Assembly: GCF_900100655.1 (NCBI RefSeq)
Contig: NZ_FNCE01000001.1
Coordinates: 372,001 to 436,000 of the forward strand
DNA length: 64,000 bases
Reading direction: 5' to 3'
From: Limimonas halophila
GTDB lineage: Bacteria > Pseudomonadota > Alphaproteobacteria > Kiloniellales > Rhodovibrionaceae
The notes beneath the pieces were generated by a model, which saw only the letters and a program-made list of their open reading frames with translations, was not told the DNA's origin and ran no database searches. Within the stretch, counting starts at the first letter, position 1. Each line of letters begins with the position of its first letter. Below, one piece after another: positions 38,111 to 47,543 of this stretch. A program made the translations under genes and the position numbers.

Positions 38111-38222
38111 GGGCATGATGAGATCGGACCGAAAGGGCCCGGGCTCTAAATCATGCCCGCAAACGAAAGGCATAGAGCGCGATGCGGATCGCAAGACGAT
38201 TCTACGTCGTCTCATCGCGCTC
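38111..38222. repeat. Two successive palindromic elements at the prfB 3' end
   Basis: First element: GGGCATGAT (38111-38119) and ATCATGCCC (38150-38158) enclose 30 bases that contain a GGGCCCGGG core. Second element: GAGCGCGATG (38175-38184) pairs with CATCGCGCTC (38213-38222), and inside it AGACGA (38194-38199) pairs with TCGTCT (38207-38212), giving one long hairpin with a 9-base bulge. The right arm of the second contains the last codons and stop of prfB. They resemble dispersed intergenic palindromes of alphaproteobacteria but I cannot match a named family. Confidence 0.65.
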
Positions 38223-39349
38223 CAGCCTCGTCGCCGTCGCTTCCCTGACCGGGGGCGACGTGCTGGGCCAGGGCGCCTTCCAGGAACTCGTCGATGTCGC
38301 CGTCCAGCACCCGCTCGGTGTCGCTGCGCTCGATCCCGGTGCGCAAGTCCTTGACCATGCGATAGGGCTCCAGGACGTAGGAGCGGATCTGGTTGCCCCA
38401 GGCGATGTCGGACTTCTGCTCCTGGATGCCCTTGGCCTCTTCCTCGCGCCGCTTGAGTTCCTGCTGATACAGCTTGGAGCGCAGCAACGCGAAGGCCTCC
38501 GCCCGGTTCGAGTGCTGTGAGCGGCTGCTCTGCGACTGGACGATGATGCCGCTCGGCAGGTGGTGGATGCGCACCGCCGAGTCCGTCGTGTTGACGTGCT
38601 GACCGCCCGCGCCCGACGCCCGGAAGGTATCGACCTTGATGTCCTTGTCCTGGATGTCGATCTCGATCCGGTCGTCGATCACCGGCGTCACCCAGACGCT
38701 GGCGAAGGAGGTGTGGCGGCGCCCGCCGGAATCGAAGGGCGACATGCGCACCAGCCGGTGCACCCCCGACTCGCCCTTGAGCCAGCCGTAGGCGTTGTCG
38801 CCGTAGACGCGCACCGTCGCCGACTTGATGCCGGCCTCTTCGCCTTCCGTCTCGTCCATCTCCTCCGTCTTGTAGCCCTGGCGCTGGCACCAGCGGACGT
38901 ACATGCGCAGCAGCATCTGCGCCCAGTCCTGGGCCTCGGTGCCGCCGGCGCCGGCGTTGACCTGGATGTAGCAGTCGTTCGCGTCCGCCTCGCCCGACAG
39001 CAGGGCGCGTTTTTCCTGGCGCCGGGCGCGCTCGCGGATCTGGCGAAGCTGCTCCTGGGCCTCGCCCACGGAGTCCTCGTCGCCCTCGCTCTCGCCCAAC
39101 TCGGCGAGGGTGAGGGCGTCGTCCATGTCGCTTTCCAGCTCGCGGACGGTGGAAATGGCCTCGTCCAGGCGCTGGCGCTCGCGCATCAGCTCCTGGGCGC
39201 GGCCGGTGTCGTTCCAGATGCTGGGATCTTCGATGAGCGCGTTCAGCTCATCGAGGCGGCGAAGCGCGTTATCCCAGTCAAAGATGCCTCCTCAGCAAGG
39301 CAAGCGACTCACGGATGTCGCCCGCCAAGCTTTCGGTTTCCGCACGCAT
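38212..39349 (-). CDS. prfB: Peptide chain release factor 2, with programmed +1 frameshift
   Basis: RF2 ends translation at UGA and UAA. The main frame shows SPFDSGGRRH (the SPF stop-recognition motif) and the catalytic GGQ in ASGAGGQHVN. The frame breaks at codon 24: ATG at 39349 gives 23 codons ending in CTT, then TGA C. A +1 shift there joins to DWDNALRRLDEL, giving 378 residues in all, similar to E. coli RF2. The AGGAGG stimulator stands 3 bases before the CTT. The product thus controls its own synthesis. It lies downstream of mrcA on the same strand. Confidence 0.95.
39277..39292 (-). promoter_or_regulatory. Programmed frameshift site of prfB
   Basis: On the minus strand AGGAGG, CAT, CTT TGA C: an internal Shine-Dalgarno-like hexamer three bases before the slippery CTT and the in-frame UGA, the classical RF2 autoregulatory arrangement with identical spacing to E. 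coli. Confidence 0.93.
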
Positions 39350-39383
39350 GCGTGTGAACCTCGCTCGTTGCTTGAGATGGGTG

Positions 39384-39413
39384 GGTGTGTGTTCGGCCCG
39401 CCGGGCCATACAC
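39384..39413 (-). terminator. Stem-loop between mrcA and prfB
   Basis: The core GGCCCG-C-CGGGCC (39395-39407) is flanked by GGTGT/ACACC complementary ends, giving an interrupted hairpin about 50 bases after the mrcA stop and 35 before the prfB start. Likely the mrcA terminator or an attenuator for prfB. Confidence 0.45.
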
Positions 39414-39460
39414 CGTGTCAGACCTAGTCGGCGCGGGGTGGTGCCTTCAAGCCCGGGCCG

Positions 39461-41878
39461 TCAGTACAGCCCGCTGGTGCCGCCGGAGGAACCGCCGCTG
39501 CTTCCGTTGCCGCCGTTCGAATAGCTGCCGGGCGTTCCGGCATCCAGCACGCGGCGCTCGCCCGAGGGGCTGTTGCCGGCCTTGAAGGCTTCCAGCACCA
39601 CCGTTTCGGAATCCGGACCCGCCGGGCGGCCGGTGTCCAGGTCCATGCGGGTTAGATGGATGCCCGGCGGCACGCGGAACGGGATCGCCGGCTCGCCCTC
39701 CAGCGCGCGCGCCATGAAGTCCTTGAAGATGGGACCGGCCACGTTCGAGCCGTAGGCGTGCGCGCCCAGCGTGCGGTGGGAGTCGAAGCCGACGTAGACG
39801 CCCGCGACCAAGTTCGGCGTGAAGCCCATAAACCAGGTGTCGTGGCTGTCGTTGGTCGTGCCCGTCTTGCCGGCCACGGGCCGGTCCAGCGCGCGCATGC
39901 GCCGGCCGGTGCCGCGTTCCACCACGCCCCGCAGCATGGACACCACCTGATAGGCGCTGGCGCGGTCGGTCAGGCGCTTGCGCGTGTCGCGAATCGTCGG
40001 CGGTTCCTGGCCGGACCATTCGATGTTCTTGCAGTCCGGACACTCGGCGTAGGCGGGGCGGTAGATCGTGCTGCCGCGCCGGTCCTGCACACGGTCGATC
40101 AGCTTGGGCGTCACCTTCATCCCGCCGTTGGCGAAGCTGGCGTAGGCGCTGGCCAGCCGCAACAGCGTCGTCTCCCCGGCGCCGATGGACATGGAGAGCT
40201 GTTCGGGGAGGTCGTCGTAGAGGCCGAAGCTCTCCGCCGTCTTCGCCACCTTCTTCATGCCGACGGTCTGGGCGATGCGCACCGTCATCAGGTTGCGCGA
40301 CTGCTCGATGCCGACGCGCATGGGCGTGGGACCGTAGAACTGCTCCGTGTGGTTCGCGGGCTTCCACTTGCCCAGGCCGTCGCCCTGATCGATAACGAAG
40401 GGGGCGTCGAGCACCATCGTTGCCGGCGTGAGCCCGTTTTCCAGCGCCGTCAGGTAGACGAAGGGCTTGAACGCCGAGCCCGGCTGGCGCTTCGCCTGGG
40501 TGACGCGGTTGAACTGCGTGCGCGCGAAATCGAAACCGCCCTGCATGGCGAGCACGCGCCCGGTCCGCGGGTCGAGCGCGACGATGCCGCCGTTCACCGC
40601 CGGCATCTGTTCCAGCGCGAAGGCCTTCTCTGCCTCGGCCGGCGAGACGAGCACCACGTCGCCCTGGGAAACGACATCGCCTGGGCTGTCCGGCTTTTCG
40701 CCCACGTACTGCTCGTCCAGCGCCGGGCGCGCCCAGCGCATCGCCGACATGGGCAAGCGGCCGGTGGTGCCGTCGGCGAAGCCCAGCAGCGCGTCCTCCG
40801 CGCGCACCTTGAGTACCGCGGCCTGCCGCCATTCGTCCGGCAGGCCTTCGGGCGGCGTCATCTCGCTCAGCCGCGCGGCCCAGTCGGCGGGCAGCTCGAT
40901 GGAGCGCTGCGCCCCGCGCCAGCCGTGCCGGCGGTCGTAGGCGATCAGGCCCTCGCGCAGGGCGGATGTCGCGGCGTCCTGAAGGTCCGGGTCCACGGTC
41001 GTGCGCACGGAAAGGCCGCCGGTGAACAGCTTATCCCGCCCGTAGCGCTCTACGAGCTTGTCGCGCACCTCGGCCGCGAAGTAGGGGGCATCGGTCACCT
41101 CCGCCGGCGCGCGCTCGCGCATGCGCAGCGGCTCGTCGCGCGCTTCCCGTGCCCGGTCCGCGGTGATGTAGCCTTCTTCGTGCATGCGCGAGATCACCCA
41201 GTTGCGCCGGGCCAGCGCCGCGCGGTGGTCCTCGCGCGGATGGTAGTTGGCCGGTCCCTTGGGCAGCGCCGCGAGATACGCCGCCTGCGCCATCGTCAAT
41301 TCGTCAAGCGAGGTGTTGAAGTAGTTCAACGCGGCGGCGGCAACACCGTACGACCCCGCGCCCAGGTAGATCTCGTTCAAGTAGAGTTCGAGGATGCGCG
41401 ATTTGTCGAAGGTGTGCTCGATCTTGAGCGCGAGGATGGCCTCGCGGATCTTGCGACGGATCGACACGCGGTCGGACAGCAGGAAGTTCTTGGCGACCTG
41501 CTGCGTGATCGTGGAGGCGCCCACCGGCCGCTGGTTCGTGCCCATCCGCTTCAGGTTCGTCACGCCCGCGCGCACGATCGCCAGTGGATCCACGCCCGCG
41601 TGGTCGAAGAAGTTCTGGTCCTCGGCCGCGACGAAGGCGTGCACCACCTTACGCGGAATGGACTCGATGGGCACGAAGATGCGCTTTTCCTCGGCGTACT
41701 CGGCCAGCAGGCGGCCGTCCCCGGCATGCACGCGGCTGACCGTGGGCGGCTCGTACTGCGCGAGCGCCTGATAGTCCGGCAGGTGCCGGCCGAAGTACCA
41801 CATCACGCTGACCGCGCCGGCGGTCGCGATCACCCCCAGCAGGACCAGCGTGACGAGCGTGTAGCCAAGCGTGCGCAC
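39461..41878 (-). CDS. mrcA: Penicillin-binding protein 1A
   Basis: An 805-residue bifunctional class A PBP making peptidoglycan strands and cross-links. One N-terminal membrane anchor (residues 5-28) leads to a GT51 domain with AAEDQNFFDHAGVD and GASTITQQVAKN, an OB-like insert, and the transpeptidase domain with GSAFKP (active serine), SRN (QSRNL) and KTGTT. The tail is glycine/serine-rich (GGNGSSGGSSGG). It follows amiC with a 104-base gap, in the standard alphaproteobacterial order amiC-mrcA-prfB. Confidence 0.96.
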   Translation of the reverse strand: MRTLGYTLVTLVLLGVIATAGAVSVMWYFGRHLPDYQALAQYEPPTVSRVHAGDGRLLAEYAEEKRIFVPIESIPRKVVHAFVAAEDQNFFDHAGVDPLAIVRAGVTNLKRMGTNQRPVGASTITQQVAKNFLLSDRVSIRRKIREAILALKIEHTFDKSRILELYLNEIYLGAGSYGVAAAALNYFNTSLDELTMAQAAYLAALPKGPANYHPREDHRAALARRNWVISRMHEEGYITADRAREARDEPLRMRERAPAEVTDAPYFAAEVRDKLVERYGRDKLFTGGLSVRTTVDPDLQDAATSALREGLIAYDRRHGWRGAQRSIELPADWAARLSEMTPPEGLPDEWRQAAVLKVRAEDALLGFADGTTGRLPMSAMRWARPALDEQYVGEKPDSPGDVVSQGDVVLVSPAEAEKAFALEQMPAVNGGIVALDPRTGRVLAMQGGFDFARTQFNRVTQAKRQPGSAFKPFVYLTALENGLTPATMVLDAPFVIDQGDGLGKWKPANHTEQFYGPTPMRVGIEQSRNLMTVRIAQTVGMKKVAKTAESFGLYDDLPEQLSMSIGAGETTLLRLASAYASFANGGMKVTPKLIDRVQDRRGSTIYRPAYAECPDCKNIEWSGQEPPTIRDTRKRLTDRASAYQVVSMLRGVVERGTGRRMRALDRPVAGKTGTTNDSHDTWFMGFTPNLVAGVYVGFDSHRTLGAHAYGSNVAGPIFKDFMARALEGEPAIPFRVPPGIHLTRMDLDTGRPAGPDSETVVLEAFKAGNSPSGERRVLDAGTPGSYSNGGNGSSGGSSGGTSGLY

Positions 41879-41982
41879 GGGTGGGACTCACTCCTTCGCC
41901 GTGGACCGGCGCCGGTCCGGCCTCATCCGGGGCCATGTCACGACGGGAATGTGATCTCGGTTTGATGCGGTGCCAAGGTGTT

Positions 41983-43197
41983 TCACCGCCGCGCCTGCCG
42001 CCACTGGAAATACTGCTTCACCGCGTCCACCACTTGACTGTTCACCGTGCGCCGGTGCGAGGCGGTCTTGAGTTCCTGGATCTCCTCTTCGTGGGAGAGG
42101 AACCCGATCTCCAGCAGCACCGAGGGCACGTTCGGGGATTTGAGCACGACGAAGCCGGCATGGCGATGGCTGTTCTCCAGCAGCCGCACCTCGTTCTGCA
42201 ACTCGTCCACCAGCATCCCGGCGAAGCGCTTGGAGGTGTTCATCGTCTCGCGCTGGGCGAGGTCGATGAGAATCTGGCTGACCGTCTGGGTCGTGCCCTC
42301 CAGGTCCATGCCGGCGACGACGGCGCTCTTGTTCTCCTTGGCGGCGAGTTCGGCGGCCTCTTCGTCGGAGGCGGTCTCCGACAGCGTGAACACCGAGGCG
42401 CCGCTGGCGCGCCCGTTGCGCGTGGCGTTGGCGTGTAGCGAGATGAAGAGGTCGCCGTTCACCTCGTTCGCGATCTCCACGCGCTCGTTCAGCTTCAGGA
42501 AGATGTCGCGCTTGCGCGTGAGCACGACGCGGTAGGGCCCCGCTTGCTCCAGCCGCTCCTTGAGGTGGCGCGCATAGGTCAGCACCAGATCCTTTTCGTA
42601 GGTGCCGTCCACCCCGATCGCACCCGGGTCCGGCCCGCCGTGGCCGGCGTCGATGACGATGGTCAGGCGGTCGTCGTCAGCTTCTGCAACGTCGCGCTGG
42701 CGTTGTTCGGCTTCCGGCAGCGGGTTCGCCGACGCAATGGGGTCGCGTTCGCGCGGCTGCAGGAAGTTCTCCGGCGACACCCGCGTTACGTCCACGACTA
42801 GGCGGTGCGGGTAGCCGTCCTGCGGCGGCAGCCGAAACACGTCCGTGATCCGCACCGGACCCTTGGCGTCCAGCACCACGCGGCTGCGGTTGGGGGCGAA
42901 CAACCCGTAGCGCAAGGATTCGATGGCGCCGGTATCGACCTCCCCCTGGCGGTGCTCGGGAATGTTCCAGGTTACCTGAGGCAGGTCGATCACCACACGA
43001 TAGGGTTTTCCCAGCGTGAAGACGCGGTAGGGTGCGGCTTGCGACAGTTCCACGACGAAGCGCGTCTTGTCGGGGTGCTCGCCAAGGCGCACCGCGCTCA
43101 CCCGGGGCTGGGCCGCCGCGGCCGTCGCTGCGAGCAGCGCGGCGGCGGCCGCCAGGGCCACGGCCATCTCTCGCATGCGGTGCAGCACACGCGCCAA
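41983..43197 (-). CDS. amiC: N-acetylmuramoyl-L-alanine amidase with AMIN domain
   Basis: A 404-residue exported amidase that splits septal peptidoglycan. A signal peptide (to about residue 29) precedes an AMIN targeting domain (RVSAVRLGEHPDKTRFVVEL), then an Amidase_3 zinc domain with IVIDAGHGGPDPGAIG, LSLHANA-like FISLHANA and a catalytic glutamate in VLLEIGFLSH. The start is TTG at 43197, chosen because AAGGAGGC stands 7 bases upstream; the first ATG is 7 codons later. Divergent from rne. Confidence 0.94.
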   Translation of the reverse strand: MARVLHRMREMAVALAAAAALLAATAAAAQPRVSAVRLGEHPDKTRFVVELSQAAPYRVFTLGKPYRVVIDLPQVTWNIPEHRQGEVDTGAIESLRYGLFAPNRSRVVLDAKGPVRITDVFRLPPQDGYPHRLVVDVTRVSPENFLQPRERDPIASANPLPEAEQRQRDVAEADDDRLTIVIDAGHGGPDPGAIGVDGTYEKDLVLTYARHLKERLEQAGPYRVVLTRKRDIFLKLNERVEIANEVNGDLFISLHANATRNGRASGASVFTLSETASDEEAAELAAKENKSAVVAGMDLEGTTQTVSQILIDLAQRETMNTSKRFAGMLVDELQNEVRLLENSHRHAGFVVLKSPNVPSVLLEIGFLSHEEEIQELKTASHRRTVNSQVVDAVKQYFQWRQARR

Positions 43198-43835
43198 ACG
43201 AACGCCTCCTTCGCGTCTGTTGACGCCCCGGGCACGATACCGGCGCCGGGTGCGAGCCTATTGGGTCAGGGTTAAGAAAATACCACAAATCCGCCGCGGT
43301 CAACGCGGATCGGGCACATGCGGGTCCGTCGTTGTGCTGTGTGGCGCTTTCGCTTATTTTGCCGTCACCTGCACGATGGCTCGACGCACACGCCGCCGGG
43401 CGACAGCGAGGCCGCCCGATCAGGGCGCGGAAAGACCGGAGCGAGCCGCCCGCTCGGCGGGCTGGACCGGCAAACGGCGATCCGGCCGGGTCGAACCGGC
43501 CACCGGCCGGTCATGGCCATCCCCCGGTCATTTCCACCGCCCGGCGTCGCGTCCCCGGCGGCCGGCCGCCGCTGCAACCGCGCAGGACCACGATGGCGCG
43601 CCGCCCGTGAGCGGCGCGCAGCCCCACGATCGCAAGGCAGGCGAGGCGCCCGTGCCCGTCCCAACGATGCGTGTGCCGGCGGCAGTCCGCGACCCCTTCG
43701 CACCCAGTGTGCGCACGGTGGGCGCGCCCTGCGGCCGGCTGCGCACGTGCCTGCATCCCACACGCCGTGAACACAGCGCGCCGCGGACGGCCCCGATGGC
43801 CGTAACCGCCGAGCGCGAGACAAGGATTCCGGCTG
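43198..43835 (+). promoter_or_regulatory. amiC-rne divergent region with long rne leader
   Basis: 638 bases without a gene. TTGTGC (43332-43337), 17 bases and TATTTT (43355-43360) form a good candidate rne promoter, which would give a 5' leader of about 470 bases. The leader is very GC-rich with several potential stems. A long structured leader is how E. coli RNase E senses its own activity, so similar feedback is possible here. AT-rich bases at 43265-43295 probably hold the amiC promoter. Confidence 0.5.
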
Positions 43836-46730
43836 ATGAGCAGACGCATCCTCATCGATGCCGGCCACCCGGAAGAGACCCGGGTGGTCGCGCTTTCTGG
43901 CAACCGCCTGGAAGAATTCGACTACGAGAGCCGCGACAACAAGCCGCTTAAGGGAAACATCTACCTCGCCAAGGTGACGCGGGTGGAGCCGTCGCTCCAG
44001 GCCGCGTTCGTGGACTATGGCGGCAACCGGCACGGCTTCCTGCCGTTCTCGGAAATCCATCCCGACTACTACCGGCTGCCCGTCGCGGACCGCGAGGCGC
44101 TCATGGAGGAGGAGCGCGCGGCCCGGCAGCAGCGGCTGCAGGGGGAAGACGACGGCACCGCCGGGGACGGCGGCGAGCCCGATGAAGCCGCGCAGGCCGC
44201 GGCCGAGGGCGCGCAGCGGCGCACCGCCCAGGACGAGGGCGACGGCGATCCGCGCGCGGACGCCGACATCGAGCAGTTGGAGACGGCCAACGCCGTCGAG
44301 ACGCTGACCGGTGACGAGATGGAGGATGCCGCGCGCCGCCGCGCGGCCATGCTGGGGCGCTACAAGATCCAGGAGGTGATCAAGCGCCGCCAGGTCATGC
44401 TGGTTCAGGTGGTGAAGGAGGAGCGCGGCACGAAGGGCGCGGCGCTGTCCACCTACCTCTCCATCGCCGGGCGCTACTGCGTGCTCATGCCCAACACCGA
44501 CCGCGGCGGCGGGGTGTCGCGCAAGATCGCCAGCGCCAAGGACCGCAAGCGCCTGAAGGGCGTGCTGGCCGAGCTGAACATCCCGGACGGCATGTCGGTG
44601 ATCGTGCGCACGGCCGGCGCGGACCGCTCCAAGGTGGAGATCCGGCGCGACTACGAGCACCTGCTGCGCCAGTGGGACCACATCCGCGAGACAACGCTGC
44701 AGTCGCTCGCGCCGTGCCTGATCTACGAGGAAGCCAACCTCATCAAGCGCACCATCCGCGACCTCTACACGCGCGAGATGGAGCAGGTGATCGTCGAGGG
44801 GGACGAGGGCTACCGTGCCGCCAAGTCCTTCATGCGCTCCCTCATCCCCTCCCACGCCAAGAAGGTGCAGAAGCACGACGACCCGCGCGTGCCGCTGTTC
44901 CACAAGCACGGCGTGGAGACGCAGCTGGACAACATCCACAACCCGGCGGTCCAGCTGCAGTCGGGCGGCTATGTCGTCATCAACCAGACCGAGGCGCTGG
45001 TCGCCATCGACGTGAACTCGGGCAAGGCGACCAAGGAGCGCCACATCGAGGAGACGGCGCTCAAGACCAACCTGGAAGCCGCCGACGAGATCGCGCGCCA
45101 GCTGAAGCTGCGCGACCTGGCGGGCCTGATCGTCATCGACTTCATCGACATGGACGCGGCGCGCAACAACCGCGAGGTCGAGCACCGCCTGAAGGAGGCG
45201 ATGAAGCAGGACCGGGCACGCATCCAGCTCGGCCGCATCAGTCCCTTCGGCCTGCTGGAGCTGTCGCGCCAGCGGTTGCGGCCCAGCCTGCACGAGACCT
45301 CGACGGACGTGTGCAAGACCTGCGGCGGCAGCGGCTTCGTGCGCTCGCAGGATTCCACGGCGCTGCACGTTCTGCGCGCGCTGGAGGAAGAGGGCATCAA
45401 GCGCGGCGGCGGCGAGGTGGTGCTCACGATCCCGACGCAGGTCGCGCTCTACGTGCTTAACGACAAGCGCGACCGCCTCATCGGGATCGAGCAGCGCTAC
45501 GGCTTCCGCGCCCGCATCCAGACCGACGACCATCTGGTGCCGCCGCAGTACCGCCTGGACCGCATCGCCACGCAGCGTGCGGAAAGCGAAGAGGAGTCGG
45601 CCGACGCCGACGCCGGACAGGCGGCGAGCGGCGACAGCGAGACGGACGGCCGCAAGCGCGGCCAGCGCGGCGGCCGCAAGAGACAGGCGGAGCCGGCGGA
45701 GGAAGCTGCCGGCCAGCAGTCCGCCCAGGCCAGCGATTCCGGCGAGCAGGCCGCGCAGCAGGCGGAGTCCGGCGGCTCAGGCGAGGAATCGCGCCGGCGC
45801 CGCCGCGGCAAGCGGGGCGGCCAGCGCCGCTCCAAGCGCCGCCAGGAGCAGCCGGGCGAAACCGGCGGTGAGGCCGCTGTCCAGGCGCAGGAATCGGCCG
45901 GGTCCGGGCCCGAACTCGCGGCGTCCGCACCGGATGCGTCCGCCGAGGCGGCCTCGAATCCGGTGAGCGGCGACAGCGCGACGCCTGCCGAAGCCCCGGC
46001 GGCCGAGGTGGAAACGGCAGCCGCCGAAGCCGAACCGGTTGCCCGGACCGCGCCGGCCGAAGCCACCGGTGCGGAAACGTCGACAACCGAGGTGGCCACG
46101 ACGCAGGCACCTGACGAGGCGGCGGCCACGACCACGGAAGCCGGTGAAACCGAAGCGCAGGGCGAGGCGACGCAATCCGGCACCGGCGGCAAGAGCCGCC
46201 GGTCGTCGAACGGCCGCAAGCGCAGCAGCCGCGCCAGCGGCGGGCGCAGCCGGTCCAGCCGCAGCCGCAAGAGCGGCCAGGTCGCTGACACGACGGCGTC
46301 CGAACAGGCGGATACCGGGTCGGCGGGCGAGTCCGCGCCGGCCCAGTCCCCAGCGGCCGACACAGCGTCTGCAGACGCCGAAACGAGCGGGGGAGCGGCT
46401 CAGTCGGACACCGCACCCCAGACGGACACCGCCCCCGAGGCGGAGTCCGCCGTGGAGGCGCGGGACGCCAGCGAACCGGTGGCGCCGGCCCAGCCCGCGA
46501 TGGAAAGCCGGGACGACGGCGGCGCGACGGCCGCTACATCGAACGGGGGCGATACCGGGGAAAGCGCGGCTGACGACCAGGCCGGAGCGGACCCGGCCGC
46601 TGGCCGCGCCGAACCGGCGCAGGCCGAAGAGCCGGCGGCGCAGGAGGTTGCGGCGCCCACCGGTGTCGACGAGGTCAAGGAGTCGCCCCGGCCGCGCCGC
46701 CGCGGGTGGTGGCGCCGGTCCACGGGGTAA
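43836..46730 (+). CDS. rne: Ribonuclease E/G
   Basis: A 964-residue endoribonuclease, the core of mRNA decay and rRNA/tRNA processing. The S1 domain (LKGNIYLAKVTRVEPSLQAAFV) is interrupted by an acidic, disordered insert at about residues 88-160, as in other alphaproteobacteria. The catalytic aspartates are in VAIDVNSGKA and IVIDFIDMD, and the zinc-link is CKTCGGSG. From about residue 580 on the protein is a long low-complexity tail of Ala/Glu/Ser/Thr with arginine-lysine patches (RRRRGKRGGQRRSKRR), the expected scaffold for degradosome partners and RNA. AAGGATT precedes the ATG. Confidence 0.96.
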   Translation: MSRRILIDAGHPEETRVVALSGNRLEEFDYESRDNKPLKGNIYLAKVTRVEPSLQAAFVDYGGNRHGFLPFSEIHPDYYRLPVADREALMEEERAARQQRLQGEDDGTAGDGGEPDEAAQAAAEGAQRRTAQDEGDGDPRADADIEQLETANAVETLTGDEMEDAARRRAAMLGRYKIQEVIKRRQVMLVQVVKEERGTKGAALSTYLSIAGRYCVLMPNTDRGGGVSRKIASAKDRKRLKGVLAELNIPDGMSVIVRTAGADRSKVEIRRDYEHLLRQWDHIRETTLQSLAPCLIYEEANLIKRTIRDLYTREMEQVIVEGDEGYRAAKSFMRSLIPSHAKKVQKHDDPRVPLFHKHGVETQLDNIHNPAVQLQSGGYVVINQTEALVAIDVNSGKATKERHIEETALKTNLEAADEIARQLKLRDLAGLIVIDFIDMDAARNNREVEHRLKEAMKQDRARIQLGRISPFGLLELSRQRLRPSLHETSTDVCKTCGGSGFVRSQDSTALHVLRALEEEGIKRGGGEVVLTIPTQVALYVLNDKRDRLIGIEQRYGFRARIQTDDHLVPPQYRLDRIATQRAESEEESADADAGQAASGDSETDGRKRGQRGGRKRQAEPAEEAAGQQSAQASDSGEQAAQQAESGGSGEESRRRRRGKRGGQRRSKRRQEQPGETGGEAAVQAQESAGSGPELAASAPDASAEAASNPVSGDSATPAEAPAAEVETAAAEAEPVARTAPAEATGAETSTTEVATTQAPDEAAATTTEAGETEAQGEATQSGTGGKSRRSSNGRKRSSRASGGRSRSSRSRKSGQVADTTASEQADTGSAGESAPAQSPAADTASADAETSGGAAQSDTAPQTDTAPEAESAVEARDASEPVAPAQPAMESRDDGGATAATSNGGDTGESAADDQAGADPAAGRAEPAQAEEPAAQEVAAPTGVDEVKESPRPRRRGWWRRSTG

Positions 46731-46739
46731 CACCGATCA

Positions 46740-46797
46740 GGCCCGCCCCGCGTCCCGCTGGTGCGGGCGGGGCGGGCCGCTTGGTCGCCAAGCGGCC
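46740..46797. terminator. Two overlapping strong hairpins after rne
   Basis: Hairpin one: GGCCCGCCCCG (46740-46750) plus CCCGC pairs with GCGGG plus CGGGGCGGGCC (46763-46778), with one 3-base bulge. Hairpin two: GGCCGCTTGG (46775-46784), TCG, CCAAGCGGCC (46788-46797), perfect. They share bases 46775-46778, so the full forms exclude each other. They lie between the convergent rne and SRPBCC genes, 9 bases after the rne stop. Confidence 0.7.
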
Positions 46798-46800
46798 TGG

Positions 46801-47220
46801 TCAGGCGCCCAGCGTGAACCGCAGGTGCTCGAGCCCCTTGCGGTAGATGTCCCGCACGGCCTCGACGGCCTCGCCGGGGTCGTCGCTGGTGGGCTGGAAT
46901 TCGCTGTTCCACTCCACGGTGCAGCTGTTGCCATCGTCGCGGTGGACGCTAAGCGTCGCGCGGTAGTCGCGCACGGGCAACGGTCCGCTTTCGAGCGAAT
47001 AGCTGTAGCGCATGGCCCTGGTGTCGTGGACGTCCAGCCGCTCCACCACCGGTTCGTCGGCGCCCACGTCCAGCTTGCGCACGGTGTGCGTGCCGTGGCT
47101 GTCTAGCTCGCACGCCAGCACCCCCGGGTGCCAGTTCGCGATACTCCCGAACTCACCGATTGCTTCCCACACGCGCTCGGCGGGGGCATAAAGCCGCGCC
47201 GACTCGCTCACACGCGCCAT
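46801..47220 (-). CDS. SRPBCC-fold (polyketide cyclase/MxaD-like) protein
   Basis: A 139-residue START-like protein beginning MARVSESARLYAPAERVWEAIGEFGSIANWHP, the usual SRPBCC start, and ending in a long C-terminal helix. Such proteins bind small hydrophobic ligands in a central cavity; the ligand cannot be read from the sequence. AAGGAGAGC precedes the ATG at 47220. It stands alone, convergent with rne. Confidence 0.85.
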   Translation of the reverse strand: MARVSESARLYAPAERVWEAIGEFGSIANWHPGVLACELDSHGTHTVRKLDVGADEPVVERLDVHDTRAMRYSYSLESGPLPVRDYRATLSVHRDDGNSCTVEWNSEFQPTSDDPGEAVEAVRDIYRKGLEHLRFTLGA

Positions 47221-47399
47221 GCTGCTCTCCTTGTGGCCTGATCTGCTGTCTCGATGGCTCGCCGGAACGGGCGCGGTACCGTACAACGCCCATCGGGTGT
47301 TTACCGCGCGTGGCAAAAGCTGCCACAGCACGCGTCATACCGCCAAGCGGGCCGCGAGCGCGCGCCCGCGTCCTCGCACCACAGGACGGAGTGGAGGCA

Positions 47400-47543
47400 A
47401 TGTACATTTCCCTGCACATGGTTCAGCCGATCCTGGCGATCGCGATCGGCCTGCTGATCCTGCTGCAACCCAAGATGGCCCACTATCTGGTCGCGATCTT
47501 CCTGATCGTCTTCGGCATCCTCGAACTCGCGCCAATGATCTGA
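47400..47543 (+). CDS. Small DUF3096-type membrane protein
   Basis: A 47-residue protein, almost entirely hydrophobic: HMVQPILAIAIGLLILL, PKMAHYLVAIFL and IVFGILELA form two short membrane helices. This matches the small DUF3096 family. GGAGTGGAGGC stands just before the ATG, which decides the start against a longer upstream frame. Function unknown. Confidence 0.8.
   Translation: MYISLHMVQPILAIAIGLLILLQPKMAHYLVAIFLIVFGILELAPMI

Noticed and set aside
39278-39280. Apparent premature stop in prfB
   Set aside because: The AGGAGG-CAT-CTT-TGA-C context is the programmed +1 frameshift, so the gene is intact and not a pseudogene.
39656-41965. 769-codon open frame on the plus strand
   Set aside because: Fully antisense to mrcA, composed of Arg/Ala/His/Val repeats typical of the complementary strand of GC-rich genes.
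43365-45533. 722-codon open frame on the minus strand
   Set aside because: Antisense to rne and its leader; no motif or ribosome site.
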